A stretch of 34,830 bases of DNA, from the NCBI GenBank assembly GCA_964386795.1, contig CAYLUE010000014.1:1-34830 (forward strand). Direction: 5' to 3'. Positions 18,186-26,963 of the stretch are shown here, one piece after another (within the stretch, counting starts at the first letter, position 1; every line of letters starts with the position of its first letter). Position numbers and translations under genes: made by a program. This DNA is from TMED108 sp964386795. GTDB lineage: Bacteria; Fidelibacterota; Marinisomatia; Marinisomatales; TCS55. Below the pieces are notes generated by a model that saw nothing but the letters and a program-made list of their open reading frames with translations, was not told the DNA's origin and made no database searches.

Positions 18186-18824
18186 ATGATAGCTAAAGAA
18201 GGTCGAGCTACACTTTTTATTTTACTCACCCTATCATTTCCGCTTGGCGTCTATTCGCATGCATCTAATAATCAATACTTAACTTTTCTATATTACTTTT
18301 TTGGTATTGTGTTTTTATTTACCATATATTTTTTTAGAGATCCCCTTAGAAAAATTAATAATGATCCTTCTTTTTTTGTCTCTCCTGCTGATGGTAGAAT
18401 TCTTTCTATTGACGTAGTTAACGATAACGATATAGGACCTTCTTCTTATGTAATTTCTATTTTTTTGAACTTATTTGATGTCCATGTTAATCGATATCCA
18501 TTTGATGGTATTATAGATCATGTAGAGAGAAAAAATGGAAAATTTATTGCGGCATTCAATCATAAAGCTGTTGATGTAAATGAACAAGTAATTACTACTA
18601 TAGCCTATCATAATTCTAAATATAAAATAAAACAAATAGCAGGTTTGATTGCTCGCCGCATTTTGTGCTATGCTAAACCTAATTTAAAAGTCATGAAGGG
18701 GGATCGCATGGGCTTTATTCGCTTTGGGAGTAGAACGGATCTAGTTGTATCTTCCAATGTAACAATTTGTGTTAAAGAAGGCGACAAGGTTAAAGGTGGA
18801 GAAACAATTTTAGCAAAAATATAA
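18186..18824 (+). CDS. psd: Phosphatidylserine decarboxylase, short form
   Basis: 212 residues. Two N-terminal membrane helices (about 8-50) precede the decarboxylase core, with FFRDPLRKI, SPADGRILSI, SIFLNLFDVHVNRYPFDG and the self-cleavage segment IRFGSRTD. S182 is expected to become the pyruvoyl cofactor. It makes phosphatidylethanolamine from phosphatidylserine. The small archaetidylserine-type Psd is often followed by pssA; here the next gene is a DUF4321 protein instead. It starts two bases after the protease stop. Confidence 0.93.
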   Translation: MIAKEGRATLFILLTLSFPLGVYSHASNNQYLTFLYYFFGIVFLFTIYFFRDPLRKINNDPSFFVSPADGRILSIDVVNDNDIGPSSYVISIFLNLFDVHVNRYPFDGIIDHVERKNGKFIAAFNHKAVDVNEQVITTIAYHNSKYKIKQIAGLIARRILCYAKPNLKVMKGDRMGFIRFGSRTDLVVSSNVTICVKEGDKVKGGETILAKI

Positions 18825-18827
18825 ATT

Positions 18828-19115
18828 ATGAATAAACGTTCCATAGGTGTTGTAGTATTAATTTTATTTTTCGGTACTATTCTTGGTACTCTTCTAGGAG
18901 AGCTATTGGGTTGGATTCTCCCAAACAGCGTTGTTCGTGAATTCTTTTTACGAAGCGTTGATTTTTCTCTAGCCGGATTAACCTCAAATGAATCTGGTGT
19001 CGTTTCATTGGACTTGATTATGTTTTCTATCCAGTTTGGCTTGAGATTGACATTTAATTTTACTAGTATTATTGGGTTTTCAGTTGCCTATTATTTTTTG
19101 CGGTATTTCCGTTAA
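18828..19115 (+). CDS. DUF4321 family small membrane protein
   Basis: 95 residues with two strong membrane helices (about 8-30 and 66-92). The pattern is glycine-rich, GTILGTLLGELLGWILP, then LDLIMFSIQFGLRLTFNFTSIIGFSVAYYF, matching the DUF4321 proteins found in many anaerobes and FCB bacteria. Function unknown. It follows psd by three bases and precedes tatA, so membrane biogenesis is a loose contextual guess. Confidence 0.72.
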   Translation: MNKRSIGVVVLILFFGTILGTLLGELLGWILPNSVVREFFLRSVDFSLAGLTSNESGVVSLDLIMFSIQFGLRLTFNFTSIIGFSVAYYFLRYFR

Positions 19116-19157
19116 TTTTTATAAATTGTTTATGCCTTTTATGGTTATAAAATAATT

Positions 19158-19162
19158 GGAGG
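19158..19162 (+). promoter_or_regulatory. Strong Shine-Dalgarno that fixes the tatA start
   Basis: GGAGG lies five bases before the ATG at 19168. It falls inside a possible extension from a TTG at 19156, so the ATG is the true start. Confidence 0.85.
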
Positions 19163-19167
19163 ATTCT

Positions 19168-19392
19168 ATGTTATATAATGATTTAATTTACGCTGGAATG
19201 CCAGGGGGATGGGAAATAGCCCTAATTGCTTTAGTAATTCTATTAATTTTTGGAGCAAAAAGACTACCTGGGCTTGCAAAAGGATTAGGGCAAGGTATAC
19301 GCGAGTTTAAAGGCGCTGTTGATGGCGTTAAAGACGAGCTTAAGGATGTGCAAGAAAGCGTTGATACACCTGAAGAAGATAAAGAAGCATAA
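19168..19392 (+). CDS. tatA: Sec-independent translocase component TatA/E
   Basis: 74 residues. A short N-terminus leads into a membrane helix, GGWEIALIALVILLIFGAKRLP, with the FG hinge. An amphipathic helix LPGLAKGLGQGIREFKGAV and an acidic tail ending EEDKEA follow. TatA forms the pore that exports folded proteins. No tatB or tatC is nearby. A 100-base spacer with an inverted repeat separates it from the bat genes. Confidence 0.93.
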   Translation: MLYNDLIYAGMPGGWEIALIALVILLIFGAKRLPGLAKGLGQGIREFKGAVDGVKDELKDVQESVDTPEEDKEA

Positions 19393-19417
19393 AGTTCTAT
19401 TTACCCGCTTTATCTAA

Positions 19418-19437
19418 TATAGAAATCTATTTCTATA
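19418..19437. promoter_or_regulatory. 20-bp inverted repeat before batA
   Basis: TATAGAAAT and ATTTCTATA form a perfect 9-bp inverted repeat with a 2-base centre, in the only spacer between tatA and batA. There is no T run after it, so an operator or a hairpin is possible. In AT-rich DNA it could also be chance. Confidence 0.35.
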
Positions 19438-19495
19438 GTATTTTATCAGAAACAATTTTTACCATACCGCGTTATTAAATTAAAAATCTTTTAAT

Positions 19496-20467
19496 ATGAT
19501 CACATTTGGTAATCCTTGGTATTTGCTTTTTCTTCTAGCCCTTCCTCTAATTTTTTTTTATAGATCATTTATTTTAAAATCAAAGGAAGGTTCATTTAGA
19601 CTTTCTTCAGCATCGATAATTTCAGATAAAATGATAAAAAAGGGAATCCATAAAAAAAGATTATTATCGTTAATTCAATATCTTGCAATAGCATTACTTA
19701 CTCTAGGCCTGTCACGCCCTAGAATAATTGAGAGTCTTCAAAAAAAGAATATAGAAATCATTGATATAGTGATGGTAATAGATATTAGCTCTTCTATGCT
19801 TGCAACTGATTTTCAGCCGAACCGCTTAGAGGTTGTAAAAAAAACTGCGAAAGACTTTATTGTTCAGCGAAAAGGTGATAGGCTTGGAATATTAGTATTT
19901 GCTGGCGAATCATTCATTCAGTGTCCATTAACTATTGATAATGAAGTTTTATTATCATTGATGGATGAAATTACGGTAGCGCAGCAATCCTATGATGGAA
20001 CCGCAATTGGAATGGCGATAGCTAATGCAACTAATCGTTTAAGAAAATCTGATGCAAAATCAAAAGTAATGATATTATTATCTGATGGAAGTAATAATGC
20101 CGGTGAGCTAGACCCAAATACTGCAGCAGATCTTGCTAAGCAATTTGGAATAAAAATCTATACTATTGGCGCTGGAACGAATCAAGACGTTTCATTTATA
20201 CCTGGACGTGGATATATTAGAAATGAAATTGATGAAAAAACGCTTAGGGAAATCGCAAAACAAACTGGTGGTCAATACTTTAGAGCAACCAATACCGAAG
20301 GCCTAAAGCAGATTTATTCTACAATTAATGAACTTGAGCGAACAGAAGTTGAAATCAAGGTCTTTACGCAATACAGAGAACTTTATGGGTATTTACTTAT
20401 ACCTGCACTTTTATTTGGATTTAGCGGTAATGTTATTGGAAGATTCTATTTTAGGAGAAGATTTTGA
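19496..20467 (+). CDS. batA: BatA-like von Willebrand factor A domain membrane protein
   Basis: 323 residues. Two N-terminal helices (about 8-24 and 57-73, the latter ending GLSRPRI), then a VWA domain with a full MIDAS metal site: DISSS at 96-100, the T of DGTAIGMAIA and the D of LLSDGSNNAG. A C-terminal helix follows (YLLIPALLFGFSGNVIG). First gene of a Bat operon. In Bacteroides and Leptospira these genes are linked to oxygen or stress tolerance, and the complex is thought to assemble at the inner membrane, but the mechanism is unsettled. The MoxR ATPase and DUF58 genes usually found upstream are absent here. Confidence 0.9.
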   Translation: MITFGNPWYLLFLLALPLIFFYRSFILKSKEGSFRLSSASIISDKMIKKGIHKKRLLSLIQYLAIALLTLGLSRPRIIESLQKKNIEIIDIVMVIDISSSMLATDFQPNRLEVVKKTAKDFIVQRKGDRLGILVFAGESFIQCPLTIDNEVLLSLMDEITVAQQSYDGTAIGMAIANATNRLRKSDAKSKVMILLSDGSNNAGELDPNTAADLAKQFGIKIYTIGAGTNQDVSFIPGRGYIRNEIDEKTLREIAKQTGGQYFRATNTEGLKQIYSTINELERTEVEIKVFTQYRELYGYLLIPALLFGFSGNVIGRFYFRRRF

Positions 20468-21456
20468 TAGAGTTTAGATTTCCATACATTTTATTTTTAT
20501 ACATTCCATTTCTCTTAATTGTATTTTTTGACTTCTTTAGATTAAAAAAAATACAACTACTTCCTAATACTGCTGAAAATTTAAAAAATATTTTATTTGA
20601 AAAAATTGATATAGGAAAAGCAAAAACAAGACAAGCTTTAGTTCTTTTTTCAACCGCAATATTGATATTTGCCGCATCTGGTCCCCAGATTGGTATCAGA
20701 TTGGCTCCAGTTGAGAGAAAAGGCCTTGATCTAGTATTCTGTATTGACGTGTCATCTAGTATGAGAGGTACTGACGTTAAGCCCTCTAGGTTAGATAAGT
20801 CCAAATTTGAAATTTCACAAATGATCCAAAAATTAAAAGGGGATCGAGTTGCTTTTATTGTATTTGCCGGATCAAGTCATTTGTATTTGCCTTTAACAAC
20901 CGACTATGAAGCAGCGCAACTTTTTTTAGATCAAATTGATACAAATATGATTCCAACGCAAGGTACAGCGCTGAGCTCTGCCATTCAAACTGGTCTTTCC
21001 GCGTTTTCTGAAGACAACTCGAAATATAAAGTTTTAATATTAATTACTGATGGTGAAGATCATGAGGGTGAGGCTATTGATTTAGCGCGCCAAGCTTCAA
21101 AAAGGGATATGATCGTGCATACGGTTGGCGTTGGAACAACTTCAGGCTCCTTGATACCAGAGATAGATATTAACGGAATAACAGAGTACAAAAAGGATAA
21201 TTCAGGAAAACTTATAACTACACAATTAAATGAAAAAATCTTAGAAGAAATTGCAGATGCAGGCAAAGGTTCTTATGTTCGATTTAATAATAAATCTGCA
21301 AATTATAAAAATATTCTTAAACGCATCGATGCAATGGAAAAAAGAACTATAAAATCCCATATTTATTCTGATTTTGAAGAGCAGTATCAAAAATTTGGAA
21401 TTGTATCACTTTTGTTAATGATAATTAGCATGCTTATTTCAACTCGTAAGAATTAA
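20464..21456 (+). CDS. batB: BatB-like von Willebrand factor A domain membrane protein
   Basis: 330 residues from a TTG start that overlaps the batA stop (TTGA), with AGGAGA about seven bases upstream. N-terminal helix (7-25), second helix (about 58-72, then ASGPQIG), VWA domain with MIDAS DVSSS (95-99), TQGTALSSAI and LITDGEDHEG, and a C-terminal helix (FGIVSLLLMIISMLIS). It is a paralogue of batA in the same operon and probably its membrane partner. Confidence 0.9.
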   Translation: MIEFRFPYILFLYIPFLLIVFFDFFRLKKIQLLPNTAENLKNILFEKIDIGKAKTRQALVLFSTAILIFAASGPQIGIRLAPVERKGLDLVFCIDVSSSMRGTDVKPSRLDKSKFEISQMIQKLKGDRVAFIVFAGSSHLYLPLTTDYEAAQLFLDQIDTNMIPTQGTALSSAIQTGLSAFSEDNSKYKVLILITDGEDHEGEAIDLARQASKRDMIVHTVGVGTTSGSLIPEIDINGITEYKKDNSGKLITTQLNEKILEEIADAGKGSYVRFNNKSANYKNILKRIDAMEKRTIKSHIYSDFEEQYQKFGIVSLLLMIISMLISTRKN

Positions 21457-21458
21457 AA

Positions 21459-22114
21459 ATGATTAGAAAATTAAATATACTCACTATTTTTTATTTTTCA
21501 ACTATTATACTGTCCGCCCAAGATCAAGGGGTTCAAAATTTTAGAGATGAGAAGTATTATGCAGCGCAAAAATATTACGATTCAATATTATCTGGTGATT
21601 CTGAGAGCGCTGAAGCGTTATTTGGAAAAGGATCTGCTTTGTTTATGCAGGAAGAGCTAAATCAAGCTGAATCTTCATTTAATGCAACCCTGCCTTATTC
21701 TGATAATCAATTGAAATCAAAAACCTTTTATAATTTAGGTAATATCAGTTATAAAAATAATAAATTAGATCAAGCCCTTCTTTTCTACAAAAAAGCCTTG
21801 GAGTTAAATCCCAAAGATGATGAGGCTAGATATAATTATGAATATATAAAATATCAAAAAANNNNNNNNNNNNNNNNNNNNNNNNNNNNNNNNNNNNNNN
21901 NNNNNNNNNNNNNNNNNNNNNNNNNNNNNNNNNNNNNNNNNNNNNNNNNNNNNNNNNNNNNAATGAAAAAAAAGAGCAACCTCAAGATGAAAAAAAATCT
22001 CAAGACTTAAAAAAAGCTGAAAGTATATTAGAGGCTATAAAAAATGATGAAAAAGTAATGCAGAAACAGCAGATAAAAAGAGCGAAGACAAGAAAGTTAC
22101 TGAAAGATTGGTAA
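21459..22114 (+). CDS. batC: BatC-like TPR protein, interrupted by an assembly gap
   Basis: The first 134 codons (21459-21861) encode a signal peptide (to about residue 20, ILSAQ) and TPR units, e.g. KTFYNLGNISYKNNKLDQALLFYKKALELNPKDDEA. After 100 N, the correct frame is NEKKEQPQDEKK, then AESILEAIKNDEKVMQKQQ, ending LLKDW at 22112-22114 (TAA). The A-E-x-I-L-x-A-x-x-x-x-E core and terminal KDW are, from memory, characteristic of BatC-type TPR proteins. The two parts fit one frame only if the real gap length is 2 modulo 3, so it is not 100. The TAA overlaps the batD ATG. Confidence 0.85.
21862..21961. other. Scaffold gap (100 N) inside batC
   Basis: Exactly 100 N in the charged linker of batC. 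Frame analysis of both sides shows that the true length differs from 100. The flanks are A-rich and repetitive (AAAAA, GAAAAAAAAG), which may explain the break. Confidence 0.98.
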
Positions 22115-23832
22115 TGTATACTGGAATATTAAAAAAATTAATACCTCTATTTGCAATGAGTATTTATTTGCAGGCTCAAGTGTCTGTGTCGGCATCAGTT
22201 GATGCTAATAATATTTCGAAATCTGAAACATTTGGATTTAAGATCATTGCTACCAATGCCGATGAATCGCCAAGCGTAGATATTTCACCTTTATCGACAA
22301 ATTTTAGAGTAATTAGTGGTCCTGCCCAACAAACAAATATTCAATGGATTAATGGCGCTATGACAAGCACTAGAAGCCTAACTTGGACACTTCTTGCCAT
22401 GAAGAATGGTAAATTGAATATTCCATCAATGAATGTTAGAGTAGGGAATAAAAATTACAAGACCAACCCTATTGGAATTGTTGTTGAAAAAGGTTTAGGC
22501 AAGGCTCAGGTAGCCAATCTTTTCATTGAAGCTAAGCCTGATAAAGAGCAAATCCATCTCGGAGAGCAAGTTACAATTACATACCGATTGTTTACTCGGA
22601 CAAATCTTTCTGTTGAAAGTATTGAATATCCGAAAAGCATTGGTTTTTGGAGCGAAGATTTACTTCCCGCAAGAACAGCTAGATTTAACAATACTCAGAT
22701 AAATGGAATCAATTACAAAGTTGCTACCTTGTATAAATCTGCGATGTTCCCTACTCAAATAGGAAAATTAAGAATATCTCCAATGACGGCAATTTGCAAT
22801 GTTGAAGTATCGCAAAGAAAAAGAAGAGGCGTGTTTGATGATCCATTTTTTAATTCAATGTTCAAAGAAACGCAAAGAAAATTTATCGAATCTGATACAT
22901 TAACTATTAATGTTGTCCCTTATCCAGAATCACCACCTGTTGATTTCACCGGTGCTGTGGGTAGCTTTACAATTAACACTTGGATAGATACCCCGCAGGT
23001 TTCTGTTAATGAAGCGGTTTCACTTCATGTATTATTACAAGGTACCGGCAATTTAAATCAGTTCAAAATCAATCAAATAGATTTTCCTCAAAATATGGAA
23101 GTTTTTCCACCAACATCATCTTTTAAAAGAGATGAATTTAGAGATCAAATTACCGGGGAACAAAAATTTGAATATATACTTATACCTCGTCAAGCTGGCT
23201 CGTATAACATTAAATCAATTCCCCTTACATATTTTGATCCAGCTTTAGATCAATTTTTAACTATTAAGTCTCAACCATTATTACTAACAGTTTCACCAGG
23301 AGATGGAATAGCTATTACTAATAAAAAGATAAAAGAAGATGTAGATTTGATAGCAAATGATATTAGATATATTAAAACTGATCCACACATCAAATTAAAT
23401 CCCACTAATGGCGTATTTCCATTATGGGTACTATCATCTTATATTATTTCAATAGGTTTATTTGTATTCCCAACAGTTTTCATGAGAATAAATAGATATA
23501 GAGATAATTCATTTGACTTTAGAGCGAATCGCGCTGCACTTAGAGCTGCATTAAAAGATATCAATAAAGACTCAAGCGATCCTTTTGCACACACTTCATT
23601 TGTTATGTACAAATATTTTAAAACAAAATTATATTTGCGCTCTGAGAATCTTGACCCCTTAATTTTAGAAAATATTTTAAAATCAAAATTACCTCCTGAA
23701 TTATTAGATAAAACTATTTCTTTAGCTAAAATTTGTGATGCTAGCAGGTTCTCACCGAACTCAACAAAAAAGATTAATGATATTATTTCTGAGATTAAAA
23801 AATTGTTAACAGATATAGATAAAATCCTATGA
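22114..23832 (+). CDS. batD: BatD family membrane protein
   Basis: 572 residues from the ATG at 22114 (TAATG overlap with batC). Signal peptide ending near LQAQ. A long region of beta-sandwich, Ig-like repeats follows (VSVSASVDANNISKSETFGF onward; a second unit near PDKEQIHLGEQVTITYRLF; a third near DTPQVSVNEAVSLHVLLQGTGN), then KFEYILIPRQAGSYNIKSIPLTYFD. There is a C-terminal membrane helix (about 440-460) and a cytoplasmic tail of about 110 residues. This is the BatD (oxygen-tolerance) architecture. It probably presents a large periplasmic domain to the Bat complex. It overlaps batE by 4 bases. Confidence 0.9.
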   Translation: MYTGILKKLIPLFAMSIYLQAQVSVSASVDANNISKSETFGFKIIATNADESPSVDISPLSTNFRVISGPAQQTNIQWINGAMTSTRSLTWTLLAMKNGKLNIPSMNVRVGNKNYKTNPIGIVVEKGLGKAQVANLFIEAKPDKEQIHLGEQVTITYRLFTRTNLSVESIEYPKSIGFWSEDLLPARTARFNNTQINGINYKVATLYKSAMFPTQIGKLRISPMTAICNVEVSQRKRRGVFDDPFFNSMFKETQRKFIESDTLTINVVPYPESPPVDFTGAVGSFTINTWIDTPQVSVNEAVSLHVLLQGTGNLNQFKINQIDFPQNMEVFPPTSSFKRDEFRDQITGEQKFEYILIPRQAGSYNIKSIPLTYFDPALDQFLTIKSQPLLLTVSPGDGIAITNKKIKEDVDLIANDIRYIKTDPHIKLNPTNGVFPLWVLSSYIISIGLFVFPTVFMRINRYRDNSFDFRANRAALRAALKDINKDSSDPFAHTSFVMYKYFKTKLYLRSENLDPLILENILKSKLPPELLDKTISLAKICDASRFSPNSTKKINDIISEIKKLLTDIDKIL

Positions 23833-24572
23833 TGAATAAAATTTTATTAATTGCAGCCTCTTTAAATATTATTATTGCTCAGAATTATAATGAACTATTT
23901 CAAATAGCCAATAATCATTACAATGCAGATGATTTTACTCAAGCCATTAGTTCTTATGAAGAAATATTAGCAAGGGTTGAGCATGAAGATGTTTATTATA
24001 ATTTAGGTAATGCTTATTATCGTAATGGGGATATTGGGAATTCGATTTGGGCATTCGAAAAGGCAAAAATATTAGACCCTAGAGACTTAGATATAGACTT
24101 TAATTTACATTATTTAAAAACTTTGGTAAGAGATAGGATTATTCCACCGGATGATTTATATATATTATCTTTATATAATGCAATGATTGAAAAATTTACT
24201 TTATTTGACTTATTAGGTATGGTTGGCATTTTTTTCCTTTTATTTGGGATGAAATATATAATGAATTACTTTTCAATTATTACAAATAGAGTTAATTCAG
24301 TTTCAGGATATATGCTCTTCGCTTTCATTTTTATATTTTCATGGATGGGTTTTGACAAATATTGGAGCATTTCTGATCGTTCTTATGCTGTTATCTTACC
24401 AACTGCGATCGATGTAAGGTCAGCGCCAATTATGAGAGGAGAAAATGTTGTTTTTAGAATACATGAAGGTACAAAAGTTGAGATTCAAGACTCTCAAATA
24501 GGGTGGAGTGAAATAATATTGCTTGATGGAAAAAAAGGCTGGATCCCAGCTAATAAGCTAAGAGAAATATGA
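23829..24572 (+). CDS. batE: BatE-like TPR and SH3-domain membrane protein
   Basis: 247 residues. Signal peptide or first helix (residues 4-18), TPR units (FQIANNHYNADDFTQAISSYEEILA and VYYNLGNAYYRNGDIGNSIWAFEKAKILDP), two membrane helices (about 130-150 and 157-175), then a bacterial SH3 domain from about 188 (AVILPTAIDVRSAP to GKKGWIPANKLREI). The TPR-TM-TM-SH3 order is the normal BatE architecture. A second in-frame ATG directly follows the first, so the start is uncertain by one codon. Confidence 0.88.
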   Translation: MMNKILLIAASLNIIIAQNYNELFQIANNHYNADDFTQAISSYEEILARVEHEDVYYNLGNAYYRNGDIGNSIWAFEKAKILDPRDLDIDFNLHYLKTLVRDRIIPPDDLYILSLYNAMIEKFTLFDLLGMVGIFFLLFGMKYIMNYFSIITNRVNSVSGYMLFAFIFIFSWMGFDKYWSISDRSYAVILPTAIDVRSAPIMRGENVVFRIHEGTKVEIQDSQIGWSEIILLDGKKGWIPANKLREI

Positions 24573-24997
24573 AGACAATATTACCTATTTTGTTATTTAG
24601 TCTAATTTATTCTCAAAATAAAAAAATAGAATTTAATCCGGAGCTGCTTAATGATCCGGAACCACAGTGGCCACAAATCGTGAACCCACTTTCTTCTTTT
24701 GATTCAAAAACAATAAGTAATACGATTAGCGATTCACTTTTGGTTGAAATTGAGGGATTTAGGGTTCAAATTTTTGCTACGCAAGATCGTAATAAGGCAG
24801 AAAATATTAAAAAAGACCTAGAAACAGTTATTGCTGAATCGGTTTATATTATTTTTGAAGCACCAAATTATAAAGTACGAATTGGAAACTTTTTAGATAG
24901 AGATAGCGCAGAAAAATTAAGACAAGAATTGGTTAAGAAGAATTTTCCTTCTTCCTGGATTGTGCGCACCAGGATTCAACCTATGGTGGAAAAATAA
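24569..24997 (+). CDS. SPOR-domain secreted protein
   Basis: 142 residues. Short signal peptide (to about SLIYSQ), a variable linker, then a SPOR domain at about 58-137 with EGFRVQIFATQDRNKAENIKKDLE and YKVRIGNFLDRDSAEKLRQELV. SPOR domains bind denuded septal peptidoglycan. The ATG overlaps the batE stop by 4 bases, so it is the last gene of the bat transcript. It meets the foldase gene tail to tail with only 10 bases between stops and no clear terminator. Confidence 0.88.
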   Translation: MKTILPILLFSLIYSQNKKIEFNPELLNDPEPQWPQIVNPLSSFDSKTISNTISDSLLVEIEGFRVQIFATQDRNKAENIKKDLETVIAESVYIIFEAPNYKVRIGNFLDRDSAEKLRQELVKKNFPSSWIVRTRIQPMVEK

Positions 24998-25007
24998 GTT
25001 TATTATG

Positions 25008-26843
25008 CTAAAAGTGAAATTTCCTATTATCGACTATATCAGCTTCATCTTTTAAGTTTTTTAACCAATCGCTATACGATTCACGTTCTTTTCTACTGAT
25101 AAGATCTGTTCTAATGTTATCTTTAGATGTAGACCAATTTGTTGAATCAAATTTTTCAATAGTGAGCACTTTAACAATTCCATGACCTCTAGCCGTTTTT
25201 ATTGGACCTAAGATATCACCCTTATTTGAATTCAAAAGGGCACCAACTAATTGCTCTGATTTGCCAAGAGAGATAAATGAACTATTCAAGGTTTTTTTAT
25301 CTGAAGGAACAAGCTCAATTCTGTTATTATTTTCTTTTATTGATTTAAATGTAGAGCCATTTAGGATTTCATTTTTTATTTCTTCTGCATATAGATTTGT
25401 AGCATCAAATTCATTGTCACTCATAAGATCTCTATAGATTTGCTCTTTTGTATCGTCAAAGCTTTCAGTGCCAGCCGGGGTAATTGAATCCAATTTAAAA
25501 ACTGCATAAAAACTCTCAGTTTCTATTGGATCTGAAACGGCATCAATTTTTGAATTAAATGCCCACCTAACCGCTGATCTAAAGGACCCTATTTGTGGTA
25601 TAAAAAAATCATTTTCTTTAAGATTTGTTGCAGATTGCATACTAACGCTATGGCTATCAGCAGAGGTAGATAGGCCGTAGTCTTGCGCATCATAACTAAA
25701 TAATGTTGCCTTTCTTCTTAATTCTGTTCTTGTTTTTTGACCTAATTCTATTTTTAATAAAATATGCCTCGCTTTAATCTGGTGATTATCTTTTTTTCTG
25801 TTTTTAACGCTATCAATTTTAATTATATGGTAACCAAATTGTGACAACACAGGACCTACAACAGCACCGCGCCTAGCATTAAATGCTGCCTCTTCGAATG
25901 CTTTAACCATTTGCCCCTTTCCAAACCAACCTAAATCGCCCCCTCTTCCTGAATCTGGTGTAACTTGATTACCTGGATCTTGAGTATGTATATTGGCAAG
26001 TATTGAAAAATCCGTACCATTCTTATAGCTTGCTATGACGTCTAAAGCTTCTTGCTTTGTTCTGCTGGTATCATTTAGTGATGCAGTTTTTGGCCAGCTG
26101 ATAAAAGACATATGCCTTTTTTCAAGTTCTTCGAACTCATCAATTCTATTTTTGTATTCTTTTTTTAACTCGCTATCCTCAGGCTTAATTACGCGATCTT
26201 GAATAGAGTTTTTTGGAACATGAACTGCAGAAATAGTATAATCAATATTTCGTTTAATAAATTCTTCTTTTACTTCATTGGCGCTAACAACTGCTGACAT
26301 TTTTATAATTTGTTGTAGTTTATATCGAGGAAGATAAAAGTCACGCATCCATGCTTCGATTGGACCCCAGTCAACCATTCCAGGAGTATTTAAGGCTTGC
26401 ATGTAATATTCCCTATCAAAAACATTATTTCTATAAAAAATTTGCTGAATATCAAAAGGCGGGTTGTTTTTTAGATGGTATAGAATTTCATCATCAGAAA
26501 CTTTTATATCTAAGTCTTCAATGGCTTGTTGTGTAAGTTTTTCTTCAATAAAAGCGTTCCATATTTGTTGACGAATGGTCTCTAAATATTGATCAGATAT
26601 TTCCGCTCCGGAATTCTGCATAGCTCTTAATCTTGCCGTAACAGCTTGATTGAATTGCTCAGGCGTGATTTTATCACCATTAACTGATCCAATAGCTTCT
26701 GCAGGGTTGACCCTGCCAAGTAATTGGTCAATAATATTTGCACCACCCACTAATCCACCAACACTCATGCTTAGTAAAAATAGAACTAATAGCGCCCATA
26801 GAAAAACATGAGAGCGATTTCGAATAGTTGTCAGCATTGCCAT
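25008..26843 (-). CDS. PpiD/SurA-like peptidyl-prolyl isomerase foldase
   Basis: 611 residues, the only protein gene on the minus strand. One N-terminal membrane anchor (about 10-34, VFLWALLVLFLLSMSVGGL), a SurA-N-like chaperone domain (about 45-190, with VNGDKITPEQFNQAV), then a parvulin (rotamase) domain at about 245-360 with GGDLGWFGKGQMVKAFEEAAF and GPVLSQFGYHIIKID. A second PPIase-like or chaperone part follows. It probably assists folding of secreted or outer-membrane proteins at the inner-membrane surface, as PpiD does. An in-frame second ATG (codon 3) is possible. GGAAA lies just upstream of the start. Confidence 0.88.
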   Translation of the reverse strand: MAMLTTIRNRSHVFLWALLVLFLLSMSVGGLVGGANIIDQLLGRVNPAEAIGSVNGDKITPEQFNQAVTARLRAMQNSGAEISDQYLETIRQQIWNAFIEEKLTQQAIEDLDIKVSDDEILYHLKNNPPFDIQQIFYRNNVFDREYYMQALNTPGMVDWGPIEAWMRDFYLPRYKLQQIIKMSAVVSANEVKEEFIKRNIDYTISAVHVPKNSIQDRVIKPEDSELKKEYKNRIDEFEELEKRHMSFISWPKTASLNDTSRTKQEALDVIASYKNGTDFSILANIHTQDPGNQVTPDSGRGGDLGWFGKGQMVKAFEEAAFNARRGAVVGPVLSQFGYHIIKIDSVKNRKKDNHQIKARHILLKIELGQKTRTELRRKATLFSYDAQDYGLSTSADSHSVSMQSATNLKENDFFIPQIGSFRSAVRWAFNSKIDAVSDPIETESFYAVFKLDSITPAGTESFDDTKEQIYRDLMSDNEFDATNLYAEEIKNEILNGSTFKSIKENNNRIELVPSDKKTLNSSFISLGKSEQLVGALLNSNKGDILGPIKTARGHGIVKVLTIEKFDSTNWSTSKDNIRTDLISRKERESYSDWLKNLKDEADIVDNRKFHF

Positions 26844-26867
26844 AGTTTTTTTCCTTAAATTAAATAA

Positions 26868-26886
26868 CTTAATTTTGTAATTAAGG
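26868..26886. promoter_or_regulatory. 19-bp inverted repeat in the divergent promoter region
   Basis: CTTAATTT and AAATTAAG form a perfect 8-bp inverted repeat around TGT, 25 bases upstream of the foldase start, in the 120-bp divergent spacer (26844-26963). It could be an operator for the foldase. AT richness makes chance possible. Confidence 0.35.
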
Positions 26887-26951
26887 GTGGGGAATTTATG
26901 ATTTAGTTACCGCTAAACGCAACTGATCATAGTATTTTACATAAATTTAAA

Positions 26952-26957
26952 TATAAT
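26952..26957 (+). promoter_or_regulatory. Candidate -10 box of the family 5 UDG gene
   Basis: TATAAT ends six bases before the ATG at 26964, so transcription would begin at or next to the start codon. No good -35 (17-bp spacing gives CATAGT) and no Shine-Dalgarno are seen. Suggestive only. Confidence 0.35.
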
Positions 26958-26963
26958 TCTAAT

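Noticed and set aside
19156..19167. TTG start for tatA
   Set aside because: The GGAGG ribosome binding site would lie inside the coding region. The ATG at 19168 has correct spacing and the normal TatA N-terminus.
21459..22010. BatC ending at 22010 with a lysine-rich tail
   Set aside because: That frame after the N gap has no similarity to the family. The alternative frame ending at 22114 gives the expected BatC C-terminus and a TAATG junction with batD.
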